A stretch of DNA of 64,000 nucleotides from Streptomyces sp. NBC_00557. GTDB lineage: Bacteria > Actinomycetota > Actinomycetes > Streptomycetales > Streptomycetaceae. Made by a program: the position numbers and the translations under genes. Below the pieces are notes generated by a model, which searched no databases, had not been told where the DNA came from, and was given only the letters and a program-made list of their open reading frames with translations. The stretch is from positions 744,001-808,000 of the forward strand of contig NZ_CP107796.1 of the NCBI RefSeq assembly GCF_036345995.1. The letters are read 5' to 3'. Below, one piece after another: positions 42,946 to 51,107 of the stretch; positions within the stretch are counted from its first letter, which is position 1, and every line of letters begins with the position of its first letter.

Positions 42946-43311
42946 ATGGGCACGCAAACAGGTTCCGCCTTCGACATCGAGACACTGCGCCGCGGCATAG
43001 AAGGGACCACCGGCAACACCCTTCTGTCGCTGTACGCCGACGACGCGGAGATCCGTATCGTCGACCACGAACACCAGCCCAGCCATCCCACCGTGCTGCG
43101 CGGCCGGAGTGAGATCGCCCAGTTGCTGCACGACGTGTACAACCGCGACATGACGCACCGGCTGGACCAGTGCGTCGTGCAGGGCGACCACGCCGCGTTC
43201 AGCGAGTCCTGCCAGTACGGGGACGGTACCCGTGTCCTGGCCGAGTCGATGATCACGTTGCGCGACGGCAAGATAGCCAACCAGTTGATCATCCAGGCCT
43301 GGGACGAGTAG
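42946..43311 (+). CDS. SnoaL/NTF2-like fold protein
   Basis: A 121-residue cone-shaped alpha+beta protein of the NTF2-like superfamily: GNTLLSLYADDAEIRIVDHEHQ, LRGRSEIAQLLHDVYNRDM, then AAFSESCQYGDGTRVLAESMITLRDGKIANQLIIQAW, the usual order of helices and curved sheet. Such proteins may be isomerases, cyclases or simple binding proteins; no catalytic Asp/His pair stands out. The start at 42946 follows GAAGGAGG at 7 nt, and the longer frame is unconvincing. No partner gene adjoins it. Confidence 0.87.
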   Translation: MGTQTGSAFDIETLRRGIEGTTGNTLLSLYADDAEIRIVDHEHQPSHPTVLRGRSEIAQLLHDVYNRDMTHRLDQCVVQGDHAAFSESCQYGDGTRVLAESMITLRDGKIANQLIIQAWDE

Positions 43312-43546
43312 ACACCTGCTGCATGACCGGGGCCGGCAGGAGCCGGTGGCATGAGGCGCACCGGGCGCGTGGCCGAAGTGGACCGGCAGGATGCCCGGCA
43401 CGGTCTCGACGATGGTCGAACGCCGGGGATTCGCCGCGGATCCGCGGTCGGCGGGCGGGAGTTGAGCGCGCGGTGCGGGTACGGGAAGAGCCGGGGGTGC
43501 GTCGTCGAGGCCGCCGGGAGGCGGCAATGCGGCCATACTGACCGTC

Positions 43547-44791
43547 GTGCGCGTTGCGATCATGTCGGCAGGGTCCCGGGGCGACGCGGCCCCCTACACC
43601 GGTCTGGGCCACCGGCTCGCCGAGGCCGGGCACGAGGTCGCGCTGGTCACCCACGCCCGCTTCGAGCCGCTGGTGGCGGGCTCCGGCATACGGTTCCACG
43701 CGCTGCCGGTGGATCCGCGGGCGGAGCTGGAGTCACCGCGCGGACGGGGCCTGCACCGCAGTACCGGCGGCGTCGGCAAGCTGCTGCGGGTGGTGGACCT
43801 GGCGCGGCGGCTGGTCGGGCGGATGACCGAGGACCTGCTCGCCGCGGCCCGGGACGCCGAGGTGCTGCTGCTGTCCGCCTCGCTGGCCCCGCTCGGGCAC
43901 GCGATCGCCGAGGGGCTGCGGGTGCCGAGCATGGGCGTCTATCTGCAGCCTCTCGCGGCGACAAGGGAGTTCGCGCCGCCGGTGCTCGGCGGCGGCAGCT
44001 GGGGCGGGGCGGCCAACCGGCTCGCCGGACACGGTGTCGCCCTCGCCGTGGAGCACGTCTTCGCGGCCGCAGTGCCCGGTGTGCGAGCCCGTCTGGGACT
44101 GCCCCCGGTGCGCACCGGCGCCGCACGGCGGGCCCGGGAACGGCAGGACTGGCCGGTGCACCACGGGTTCAGTCCCCTGGTGGTGCCCCGGCCGGCGGAC
44201 TGGCGGACCGGTCTGACGGTCGGCGGCTACTGGTGGCCGTACGACACCGAGAGCCGGCTCCCCGACCCCCTGGAGGAGTTCCTGGACGCCGGTCCGGCGC
44301 CGGTCTTCGTCGGGCTGGGCAGCGCCACCGTGCCGGATGCGGCCCGGCTCGGCGCGCAGCTGGTGGCGGCACTGCGGCGGGCCGGGCTGCGCGGGGTGAT
44401 CCAGCGCGGCTGGGCCGGGCTCGCGGCCACCGGGGAGGACATGCTGACCGTCGACGACGTACCCCACGCGCTGCTGTTCCCGCGGATGGCCGCGGTGGTC
44501 CATCACGCGGGCGCCGGGACGACCGCGGCGGGACTGCGCGCGGGGGTGCCTGCCGTGCCGGTGCCGGTGCAGTTCGACGCGGGGTTCTGGTCCGCCCGGC
44601 TGGTCGCGCTGGGCGTCGCCCCGGACGTCGTGCCGTTGCGCCGCCTCACCGTGGACGCGCTGGCCGCGGCGCTGGTGCGGGCCACGCGTGAGCCGGCGTA
44701 CCGGGAGCGGGCGCGGTCGCTCGGCGCGCGCATCCGCGGCGAGGACGGCGCCGCACCCGTGCTGGCGGCGCTGGACCGGCTCGGCGGGTGA
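43547..44791 (+). CDS. GT1-family glycosyltransferase (sterol-glucosyltransferase-like)
   Basis: A 414-residue GT-B glycosyltransferase. The N-terminal acceptor domain has SAGSRGDAAPYTGLGHRLAEAGHEV; the C-terminal donor domain has VFVGLGSATVPD, DDVPHALLFPRM and the nucleotide-sugar site HHAGAGTTAAGLRAGVPAVPVPV, with Q-F-D-A-G-F-W and a final R-x-x-L. These features match bacterial homologues of sterol 3-beta-glucosyltransferases and macrolide GTs (family 1). The donor is probably UDP-glucose or a TDP-sugar; the acceptor is unknown. The GTG at 43547 is 7 nt after CATACT and lacks a ribosome binding site, so it may be leaderless. No biosynthetic cluster surrounds it. Confidence 0.9.
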   Translation: MRVAIMSAGSRGDAAPYTGLGHRLAEAGHEVALVTHARFEPLVAGSGIRFHALPVDPRAELESPRGRGLHRSTGGVGKLLRVVDLARRLVGRMTEDLLAAARDAEVLLLSASLAPLGHAIAEGLRVPSMGVYLQPLAATREFAPPVLGGGSWGGAANRLAGHGVALAVEHVFAAAVPGVRARLGLPPVRTGAARRARERQDWPVHHGFSPLVVPRPADWRTGLTVGGYWWPYDTESRLPDPLEEFLDAGPAPVFVGLGSATVPDAARLGAQLVAALRRAGLRGVIQRGWAGLAATGEDMLTVDDVPHALLFPRMAAVVHHAGAGTTAAGLRAGVPAVPVPVQFDAGFWSARLVALGVAPDVVPLRRLTVDALAAALVRATREPAYRERARSLGARIRGEDGAAPVLAALDRLGG

Positions 44792-44821
44792 GGCGCCGGC
44801 GGGAGCGCGGTGGGGCGGGCG

Positions 44822-45847
44822 TCAGCCGTTGGTGAGCACCATGCGGAAGCGGGCGGCGCCGGAGAGCATCTTCTGGTAGGCCGCCTGCGCGTCGTCCAGC
44901 GGTACGGTCTCGGTCATCGGGCGGATGTTGTGCAGGGCGCTGAACTCCATGGTGTCCTGCACGTCCTGCGAGGTGCCGGACGGGTGGCCGCGCGCGATCC
45001 GGCCGCTCATCAGCAGCTGGACCGGGCTGATGCCCAGCGGCTCGGGATCCGCGCCGATCACCACGAGTTCGCCGCGCGGCGCCAGTCCGTCCACGGTGGC
45101 CGCGATGGCCTGGGAGTTCCCGGCGGTGGCCAGCACGACGCTGGCGCCGCCCAGGGACTGCAGGGCCTCGCCGACCGGGGTGCCGGAGGTGCTGTCGACA
45201 TAGTGGTGGGCGCCCAGCTGCTTGGCGAAGTCGGCCTTCTCCGGGCCGCGGGCGATCGCCACGGTCTCGAAGCCCATCGTCGCCGCGTACTGCACCCCGA
45301 GGTGGCCGAGGCCGCCGATGCCGAGCACCGCGACCAGGTCCCCCGGGTGGGCGGAGCTGCGCCGCAGCCCGTTGTACGTGGTCACGCCGGCGCAGGCCAT
45401 CGGCCCGGCGTCGGCCGCCGAGAGCGCGTCGGGGATCCGGGCGAGGGCGTCGACGGGCGCGATGACCTTCTCGCCGAAGCCCCCGTCGTAGGCCCACCCG
45501 GGGACCTTGAGGTTGGCGCACGTGATGAAGTCGCCCTTGCGGCAGGACGTGCAGTGGCCGCAGCTGCCGCCGAACCAGCCGACCGCGACCCGGTCGCCGA
45601 CCTGGTATCCCCAGTCCTCAATCCCCTCGCCGAGCGCCTCGACGCGGCCCGCGATCTCGTGCCCGGGAACTTCGGGGAAGGTCACGCCCGGCAGGCCGGC
45701 GTTCACGAAGAGGGTGTCGCTGTGGCAGATCCCGCAGGCGTCGACGGCGATCCGCACCTGGCGGGGCCCGGGCTGCGGCACCTCCCGCTCGACCAGTCCG
45801 AACGGTCCGCCCGCGGTCGTCACCTGCGCGACGCGATAGCTACTCAT
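44822..45847 (-). CDS. zinc-dependent alcohol dehydrogenase
   Basis: A 341-residue medium-chain zinc alcohol dehydrogenase. The catalytic zinc Cys is in CGICHSDT with HEIAG; structural-zinc Cys residues are in CGHCTSCRKGDFITC; the nucleotide-binding loop is GIGGLGHLGVQYA. The sequence resembles the CAD/AdhA-like group of NAD(P)-dependent alcohol or aldehyde reductases. AGGAGA precedes the ATG at 45847; the longer frame upstream has no support. It converges on the GT1 gene with 30 nt between stop codons. Its natural substrate is not clear. Confidence 0.92.
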   Translation of the reverse strand: MSSYRVAQVTTAGGPFGLVEREVPQPGPRQVRIAVDACGICHSDTLFVNAGLPGVTFPEVPGHEIAGRVEALGEGIEDWGYQVGDRVAVGWFGGSCGHCTSCRKGDFITCANLKVPGWAYDGGFGEKVIAPVDALARIPDALSAADAGPMACAGVTTYNGLRRSSAHPGDLVAVLGIGGLGHLGVQYAATMGFETVAIARGPEKADFAKQLGAHHYVDSTSGTPVGEALQSLGGASVVLATAGNSQAIAATVDGLAPRGELVVIGADPEPLGISPVQLLMSGRIARGHPSGTSQDVQDTMEFSALHNIRPMTETVPLDDAQAAYQKMLSGAARFRMVLTNG

Positions 45848-46609
45848 CACACGCTCTCCTGTGTCTCGCGTGGTCGTCCGCCGCTCCGGAGCACGGGCAG
45901 GACGCCCCCCGCACCAGCAGACCAGCTCCAGCCCGATCCCGCGCGCCGGGCCCCACCGGGCTCGGGTCCCTCTGGGCCGCCCCATGCCGGCCTGGGCCGT
46001 CCCGGACCGACGCAGGCCGAAGGCGCACCGAGTCTTACGACGTCCAGCGCCGAGGCCCCTGCCGCCCATCACCGAAGCCCGTCGCCCAGAGCGGAGGCCG
46101 TGATACGGGAGCGGCGCGTGCAGGCGGACGGGCCCGTTCAGACGGGAGAGGGCCGCTCAGCCGGGGGGCCGCTCAGCCGGGGCCCGCGCAGCGGGATGGC
46201 CGGCGCAGGCGGGAGCGGGCCTGTGAGGCGGAGCGGGCCACACCAGGCGGGCGGGCCATGCCAGGCGGACGAGCCCGACGGAAGCGGACCGCGTCACGCG
46301 GGAGCGGGCCGCTTCAGGTGGCAGGGGGCGCGCCAGGCGGAAGCGGGGCGCCTCACGCCAGAGCAGACCCGTCAAACGGCCGCGCGCCGCGTCACGCGGG
46401 AGCAGGCTGCTTCAGGTGGCAGGGGGCGCGCCAGGCGGAAGCGGACCGCCTCACGCGGCAGCGGGCCCGTCAAACGGAAGCGGACCGCGTCACGCAGGAG
46501 CGGGCCGCGCCAGGCGGAAGCGGGGCGCGCCAAGCGGAAACCGGCCGTGACACGCGAGAGCGGACCGTGTCAGGCGGAAACCGGCCGTGACACGCGAGAG
46601 CGGGCCGTG
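45848..46609. other. 762-nt intergenic region with 20-bp repeats
   Basis: The first 290 nt are ordinary GC-rich intergenic DNA. From about 46140 it becomes an array of 20-bp units (listed separately). Frames through it give Arg/Ala/Gly-rich repeat peptides without ribosome binding sites, so I call no gene here. Confidence 0.6.
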
Positions 46610-46619
46610 TCAGGCGGCC
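46140..46619. repeat. tandem array of about 24 degenerate 20-bp units
   Basis: From 46281 the sequence divides almost perfectly into 20-mers such as GCGGACCGCGTCACGCAGGA and GCGGGCCGTGTCAGGCGG; one unit at 46461 has 19 bases. A 40-bp pair (two units) is repeated almost exactly at 46538 and 46578, and a longer block recurs at 46311 and 46409 (98 bp apart). The array reaches into the last codons of the tetR gene, whose stop is inside the final unit. Confidence 0.75.
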
Positions 46620-47272
46620 GGAGGGCGCCAGCTTTCCGGGCGGAGGATGCCGAGCAGGAGGCCCACCAGTTCGTCCACCACGTCGTCGAGCGTGGCGTCG
46701 ACCCAGCCGGCGCTCCAGTCGTGCAGCAGGCCGTTGACGCTGCCAATGAAGGCCGTCGCGGCGAGCCGGTAGTCGCGGGGCGCCGCCTCGCCGCGCGCCA
46801 CGGCCGCGTCCGCCTCGGCGCGGATGAGGTCGATCCAACGGGCCCGGCGGGCCAGGCGCTGTTCCTCCAGGCGCGGGCTGACGCCGACGATCTCCATGAA
46901 GCTGATGCGGATGCGCCGCGGGTCGGAGGTGACGTTGCGGGCGTAGGCCCGGAAGAGCACGGCGGCGCGCTCGGCCAGCGGCAGCCCGTCCGCCGTGGCG
47001 AGGGCGTCCAGGACCGCCTGTTCGGCCCAGCCGTTGACCTGCAGGTGCAGGGCGGCGAGGACGTCCTCCAGGGTGCGGAACTCCTCGTAGAACTGGCGGG
47101 TGGACAGGCCGGCGGCCTGGCTCAGGGCGGCCACGGTCGTGTTCCGGTAGCCGGGGGCGCCGCCGAACAGCTCCAGGGCCGCGGCCAGGAAACGGCGCCG
47201 CCGCTCGGCCTGCCGTTCCTCGGCGGATCTGCCGCCGTAGCGGCCCGTCGGCGCCTTCAGCCTGCCCGTCAC
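46610..47272 (-). CDS. TetR family transcriptional regulator
   Basis: A 220-residue TetR protein. The helix-turn-helix covers about residues 18-68 (AALELFGGAPGYRNTTVAALSQAAGLSTRQFYEEF); the rest is the helical ligand domain with the conserved-looking SFMEIVGVSP and TAFIGSVNGLLHDW segments. The GTG at 47272 follows GGAGGG at 7 nt; an ATG at 47323 would add 17 residues. It is divergent from the secreted propeller protein with a clear palindrome in between. Its last codons lie in the 20-bp repeat array, so its 3' end has been shaped by the repeats. The effector is unknown. Confidence 0.9.
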   Translation of the reverse strand: MTGRLKAPTGRYGGRSAEERQAERRRRFLAAALELFGGAPGYRNTTVAALSQAAGLSTRQFYEEFRTLEDVLAALHLQVNGWAEQAVLDALATADGLPLAERAAVLFRAYARNVTSDPRRIRISFMEIVGVSPRLEEQRLARRARWIDLIRAEADAAVARGEAAPRDYRLAATAFIGSVNGLLHDWSAGWVDATLDDVVDELVGLLLGILRPESWRPPAA

Positions 47273-47346
47273 CTTGTTCCCTCCGTCCGGCCCCCGCCCA
47301 CCCCAATCTTGTCGTGCACACATCTTGTCGCGAAGGAGGTTCGCTC

Positions 47347-47362
47347 CTTACTTTTCAGTAAG
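47347..47362. promoter_or_regulatory. palindrome CTTACT-TTTC-AGTAAG, candidate TetR operator
   Basis: A perfect 6-bp-arm palindrome in the 149-nt divergent region between the tetR gene and the propeller gene, just upstream of the latter. Another dyad, AAGGAG-N5-CTCCTT, is immediately to the left (47333-47349), and two copies of ATCTTGTCG lie at 47308 and 47322. The position makes regulation of both genes likely. Confidence 0.55.
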
Positions 47363-47421
47363 TCCACTGTGAATGCGCCCGTGTTCAGATTCCCTCACGT
47401 CCTCGAGGAAAGAGAGCAGTC

Positions 47422-48702
47422 ATGCCTGCCTCCAGAACCAGGCACCTGTGCTCCGTGGCCGCGGCCCTCGCCCTGGCCCTCGCCGGCCCGGCGACCGCCG
47501 CCACCGCGGCGACCACCGCCACCGCCGCCTCCACCGCGAGCGGTGCCTCCGGCGGCCTGCGGGAGGTGCTGTTCGTCGGCAACAACTGGGACGGCACCGC
47601 CGACGTCATCCAGTCCTCCGGCGACTTCGCGAAGATCGGCCGGATCGACGTCGTACCGGACAAGGCCCAGCGGCTGGCGGAGATCAACGCCGATCCGATC
47701 AAGTGGATCTACTACACGTCCATCCGCAACGAGGTCGGCGAGGGCCACGACCAGTACGTGGACGACATGTACTCCACGCCCGACGGCAGGTCCGTGGTGG
47801 TCTCCCGGCCGAGTTTCGCCGACGTCGTCTCCATCGACCTCGCCACCGGCAAGCTCAACTGGCGCTTCCCGGTGGCCGGTTACCGCGCCGACCACATGGC
47901 CGTCTCGCCCGACGGCACCCGGGTGGCCGTCTCCGCGTCGACCGCGAACAAGGTGCAGGTGCTGGACATCGACACCGGCAGGGAACTGGGCGAGTTCGGC
48001 ACCGGGGACAAGCCGCACGAGAACTTCTTCACCGACGGCGGCAGGTACATCTGGAACATGTCCATCGGCGAGGTCACCACCTCCCTCGACGACCCGGGCT
48101 GGGACTGGACCAAGGGCGACCGGCACATCACGGTCGTCGACGCGAGCACGTTCAAGCGGGTCAGGACCATCGACATGCGGCAGCGGCTGGACGCGGCCGG
48201 GCTGAGGGACTTCTCCGACGCCGTGCGGCCGGCCGCGTTCACGCCCGACTGGTCCAAGCTGTACTTCCAGGTGTCGTTCTTCAACGGCTTCCTGGAGTAC
48301 GACGTCGCCTCCGACAAGATCACCCGCGTCAAGACGCTGCCGGAGAACCCGGCGACCAACCCCGACCGCACCACGTGGCTGCTGGACTCGCGCCACCACG
48401 GCATCTCGATGAACCCCGAGGGCACCAAGCTGTGCGTCGCCGGGACGATGGACAACTACGCCACCGTGGTCGACCGGGCCTCCTTCGACGTCGGCCCGCT
48501 CGTCACCGCCGCCACGCCGTACTGGGCGACCGTGAGCGGCGACGGCAAGGACTGCGTCATCTCCGAGGCGGGCGCCGACCAGGTCACGGCCATCGACTTC
48601 GCCACCGGCCGGAAGGTGCTGTCGGTGCCGGTCGGCGACCATCCGCAGCGCGTCCGGCTGGGCCATGTCCAGGCCGGCTGGACGGGCCCGGGCGGAAGTT
48701 GA
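47422..48702 (+). CDS. secreted YncE-like beta-propeller protein
   Basis: A 426-residue exported protein with a signal peptide (about 1-26, AGPATAATA region) and an Ala/Thr-rich spacer, then seven-bladed-type repeats: DDMYSTPDGRSVVVSR, DHMAVSPDGTRVAVS, VQVLDIDTGRELGEF, HGISMNPEGTKLCV and TAIDFATGRKVLSVPVGDHP. The D-G-x-x-hydrophobic repeats resemble WD40/YncE/quinoprotein-like propellers that bind other proteins or substrates outside the cell. AGGAAAGAGAG precedes the ATG at 47422. The divergent TetR gene and operator suggest that it is inducible. Confidence 0.85.
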   Translation: MPASRTRHLCSVAAALALALAGPATAATAATTATAASTASGASGGLREVLFVGNNWDGTADVIQSSGDFAKIGRIDVVPDKAQRLAEINADPIKWIYYTSIRNEVGEGHDQYVDDMYSTPDGRSVVVSRPSFADVVSIDLATGKLNWRFPVAGYRADHMAVSPDGTRVAVSASTANKVQVLDIDTGRELGEFGTGDKPHENFFTDGGRYIWNMSIGEVTTSLDDPGWDWTKGDRHITVVDASTFKRVRTIDMRQRLDAAGLRDFSDAVRPAAFTPDWSKLYFQVSFFNGFLEYDVASDKITRVKTLPENPATNPDRTTWLLDSRHHGISMNPEGTKLCVAGTMDNYATVVDRASFDVGPLVTAATPYWATVSGDGKDCVISEAGADQVTAIDFATGRKVLSVPVGDHPQRVRLGHVQAGWTGPGGS

Positions 48703-48733
48703 GCGCCGGCCCCGGAACAGTCGGCGGCGTGCC

Positions 48734-50812
48734 TCACTCCCCCACCCGGCGGGTCACGTTGAGCAGGTACTCCTTCCTGTTCAGCGGATTGTGGTCGGTG
48801 CGCGGGCGCCGCGGGACCGTGCCGCGGACGACCGGTGCGTAGTGGTCGAAGGCCGTCTCCACCGCTCCCTCGCCCCGGGTGAGGCCGGGCAGCCGCTGCT
48901 CCAGCTCGTGCACCCGGGCCGCGGGCACCGTTCCGTGCAGGACGCCGGTCGCACCGAGCGCGTCGGTGGTCTCCGGTACGGCGCCCAGCCGCGCGAGCAC
49001 CGGAAGCAGCGCGCCCAGCGTGTCCACCGGCGCCTCGAGCCGGAAGCGGTGCACGGGCTCGTGCACCAGGGTGCCCGCGCGGCGCAGCGCCTCGGTCAGG
49101 ACCAGCGGGGTCAGGCCCCGGAAGTCGTAGCCGGTGCTCGACATGCTCTTGTCGAAGCCCTGGTGGGCGTGGCTCTGCCGGGGCGAGTAGCCGGAGTGGG
49201 TCATGGTGACCGTGCAGTCGGGGATCCGCCAGCCGTACAGTCCCTGGCCGAGCGTCCCGCGGACGGTGTCCTCGACGGCCTTGAAGAAGGCGTACGGCAT
49301 CGAGCCCAGCTCCACCTCCAGCCGGAACTCCACGCCCGCGCCGGGCGGTGCGGGCTCGACGCGCAGGCCGACCGTGGCCAGGAACGGGTTGCCGTCCTTC
49401 TTGTTGAACTCCACGGCGTGCCCGGTGCCGGCCAGCCGTTCGATGCACAGGGTCGTGGTCTCGCGGAAGGTGACGTCCAGGCCGTACTCCTCGGCGAGGG
49501 TCGCCTGGACGACCTCCTTCTGCACCTCGCCGTAGAGGGAGACGGAGGTCTCCCCGCGCTGCTCGTCGTGCCGGACGCCGATGAGCGGGTCCTGCTCGGC
49601 GAGCTGGGTGAGCGCGAGGTGCAGCGAGCGCCGGCCGGTGCCGGGGCCGGGCACGACGACCGTCTCCAGGGTGGGCGGCGCGAAGTGGTGCCGGTACGCC
49701 GGGCCCGGGCGGCCGAGGGCGTCGCCGATCCGGATGCCGTCGAGTCCCCACACCTTGACGATCCGTCCGGCGCCGGCCTGGTCCCGCCGCACGCCGGTGC
49801 CGGCCTCGAACACGCTGAGCCCGGTGACACGGCCCTCGGCGCGGCGCCGCACGGCCCGGCCGGCGGCCCGACCGCCGCCGGAACGGTCCTGCGGCCCGTC
49901 GAGGCGCCCTCCGTTCCGTGCTCCGCCGCCGGCCGGGTCATCCTCCGCTCCCCCGCTGCCGAACGGCACCCGGTCACGGACGCGCAGGGCGCCGGAGAAG
50001 ATGCGGGCGTAGGCCACCTTCTCGCCGGCCGGGCCGCGTTCGACCTTGAAGACCGTGGCCGACAGGGGGCCGGCCGGGTCGCCGTCGGCGGTGGGCAGGA
50101 GGTGTTCGATGCCTCTGATCAGCTCGGGCACACCGGCTCCCGTGATGGCGGAGCCGAAGTACACCGGGTGGACCAGCGCGCGGCGGCTCTGGGCGGCGAG
50201 GGCGGTGTGCACGCGGTCGTCGGCCGGCGAGCCGTCGAGGTAGGCGGCGAGCAGGTCGTCGTCGTGGTCGGCGAGCACCTCCAGCGCGGAGGGGCCGAGC
50301 CCGGGGACGAAACGGGCGGCGGGCGTGCCGGGTGCGGCGGGTTCGCCCATCGGTACGAGCGGTACGGACAGCCTGCGGGCCATCTGTTCCAGCACGGCGG
50401 AGCCGTCCGCGCCACGCCGGTCGATCTTGTTCACGAAGATCAGCGTGGGGATCCGCAGCCGGCGCAGTGTGCGCATCAGCACGCGGGTCTGCGCCTGGAC
50501 GCCCTCGACGGCCGAGACGACCAGGACGGCGCCGTCGAGCACGCCGAGCACCCGCTCCACCTCGGCGATGAAGTCCGGGTGGCCGGGGGTGTCGATGAGG
50601 TTGACGGTGACGCCGTCGAGCGGGAACGAGACGACGGCGGACTTGATGGTGATGCCGCGCCGCCGCTCCAGCGCGAGGGTGTCGGTGGTGGTGCTGCCGG
50701 CGTCGACGCTGCCGATCTCGTCGATCACCCCGGCGGAGTGCAGCAGCCGTTCGGTCAGGCTGGTCTTACCGGCGTCGACATGCGCGAGAATTCCGAGATT
50801 GAGCAGATGCAC
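48734..50812 (-). CDS. Tet/OtrA-like ribosomal protection GTPase with an inserted Gly/Arg-rich segment
   Basis: A 692-residue EF-G-like GTPase of the tetracycline ribosomal protection class: G1 AHVDAGKTS (10-18), G3 DTPGHPDF (74-81), G4 NKID (128-131), then domain II, and domain IV with MTHSGYSPRQSHAHQGFDKSMSSTG split as YSPRQSHAH. The protein is about 40 residues longer than OtrA/TetM because of a Gly/Arg/Asp-rich insertion at about 286-323 within domain II (FGSGGAEDDPAGGGARNG...), after which domain II resumes at GRVTGLSVFEAG. The GTG at 50812 is preceded by GAAGGA at 10 nt. A 36-codon ORF starting upstream overlaps its start. Confidence 0.88.
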   Translation of the reverse strand: MHLLNLGILAHVDAGKTSLTERLLHSAGVIDEIGSVDAGSTTTDTLALERRRGITIKSAVVSFPLDGVTVNLIDTPGHPDFIAEVERVLGVLDGAVLVVSAVEGVQAQTRVLMRTLRRLRIPTLIFVNKIDRRGADGSAVLEQMARRLSVPLVPMGEPAAPGTPAARFVPGLGPSALEVLADHDDDLLAAYLDGSPADDRVHTALAAQSRRALVHPVYFGSAITGAGVPELIRGIEHLLPTADGDPAGPLSATVFKVERGPAGEKVAYARIFSGALRVRDRVPFGSGGAEDDPAGGGARNGGRLDGPQDRSGGGRAAGRAVRRRAEGRVTGLSVFEAGTGVRRDQAGAGRIVKVWGLDGIRIGDALGRPGPAYRHHFAPPTLETVVVPGPGTGRRSLHLALTQLAEQDPLIGVRHDEQRGETSVSLYGEVQKEVVQATLAEEYGLDVTFRETTTLCIERLAGTGHAVEFNKKDGNPFLATVGLRVEPAPPGAGVEFRLEVELGSMPYAFFKAVEDTVRGTLGQGLYGWRIPDCTVTMTHSGYSPRQSHAHQGFDKSMSSTGYDFRGLTPLVLTEALRRAGTLVHEPVHRFRLEAPVDTLGALLPVLARLGAVPETTDALGATGVLHGTVPAARVHELEQRLPGLTRGEGAVETAFDHYAPVVRGTVPRRPRTDHNPLNRKEYLLNVTRRVGE

Positions 50813-50876
50813 TGAGCGTGATGTCCTTCGGCACGGGGCGGATTCCTTCCTGGGCGGACATGCACGCAGCGCGCAT
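50766..50876 (-). CDS. candidate leader ORF overlapping the ribosomal protection gene
   Basis: ATG at 50876 with GAGAGG eight bases upstream opens a 36-codon frame (MRAACMSAQEGIRP...SRACRRR) that overlaps the ribosomal protection gene start by 47 nt in a different frame. Short leader peptides before tetM-like genes are known to attenuate transcription or translation. This is an inference from position and ribosome binding site only; the peptide has no recognisable stall motif, although it is Ser/Arg-rich at its end. Confidence 0.3.
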   Translation of the reverse strand: MRAACMSAQEGIRPVPKDITLSASAQSRNSRACRRR

Positions 50877-51107
50877 CGGCGGACCTCTCTCTGTGTGTGA
50901 CGACGGACAGCCCGCAGTGCAGCAGACACCGGGACCCGGCGGCAATGGATTAACGCTCAACAAACGGGGATGACGCGCGGCGGGATCGTGGTGCTGCTCC
51001 GGGGCTGCCGGGGAACTCGGCGATCCCCGGCTGCTCGGGGAACCGATACGCCGGGCGCAGGACGGTCGCGGACCCGGTGGCCCCGGTGGCCCCGGTGAGA
51101 GGAGCGG

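Noticed and set aside
46140..46619. CRISPR array
   Set aside because: Repeats are contiguous 20-mers with no unique spacers and there are no cas genes in the window.
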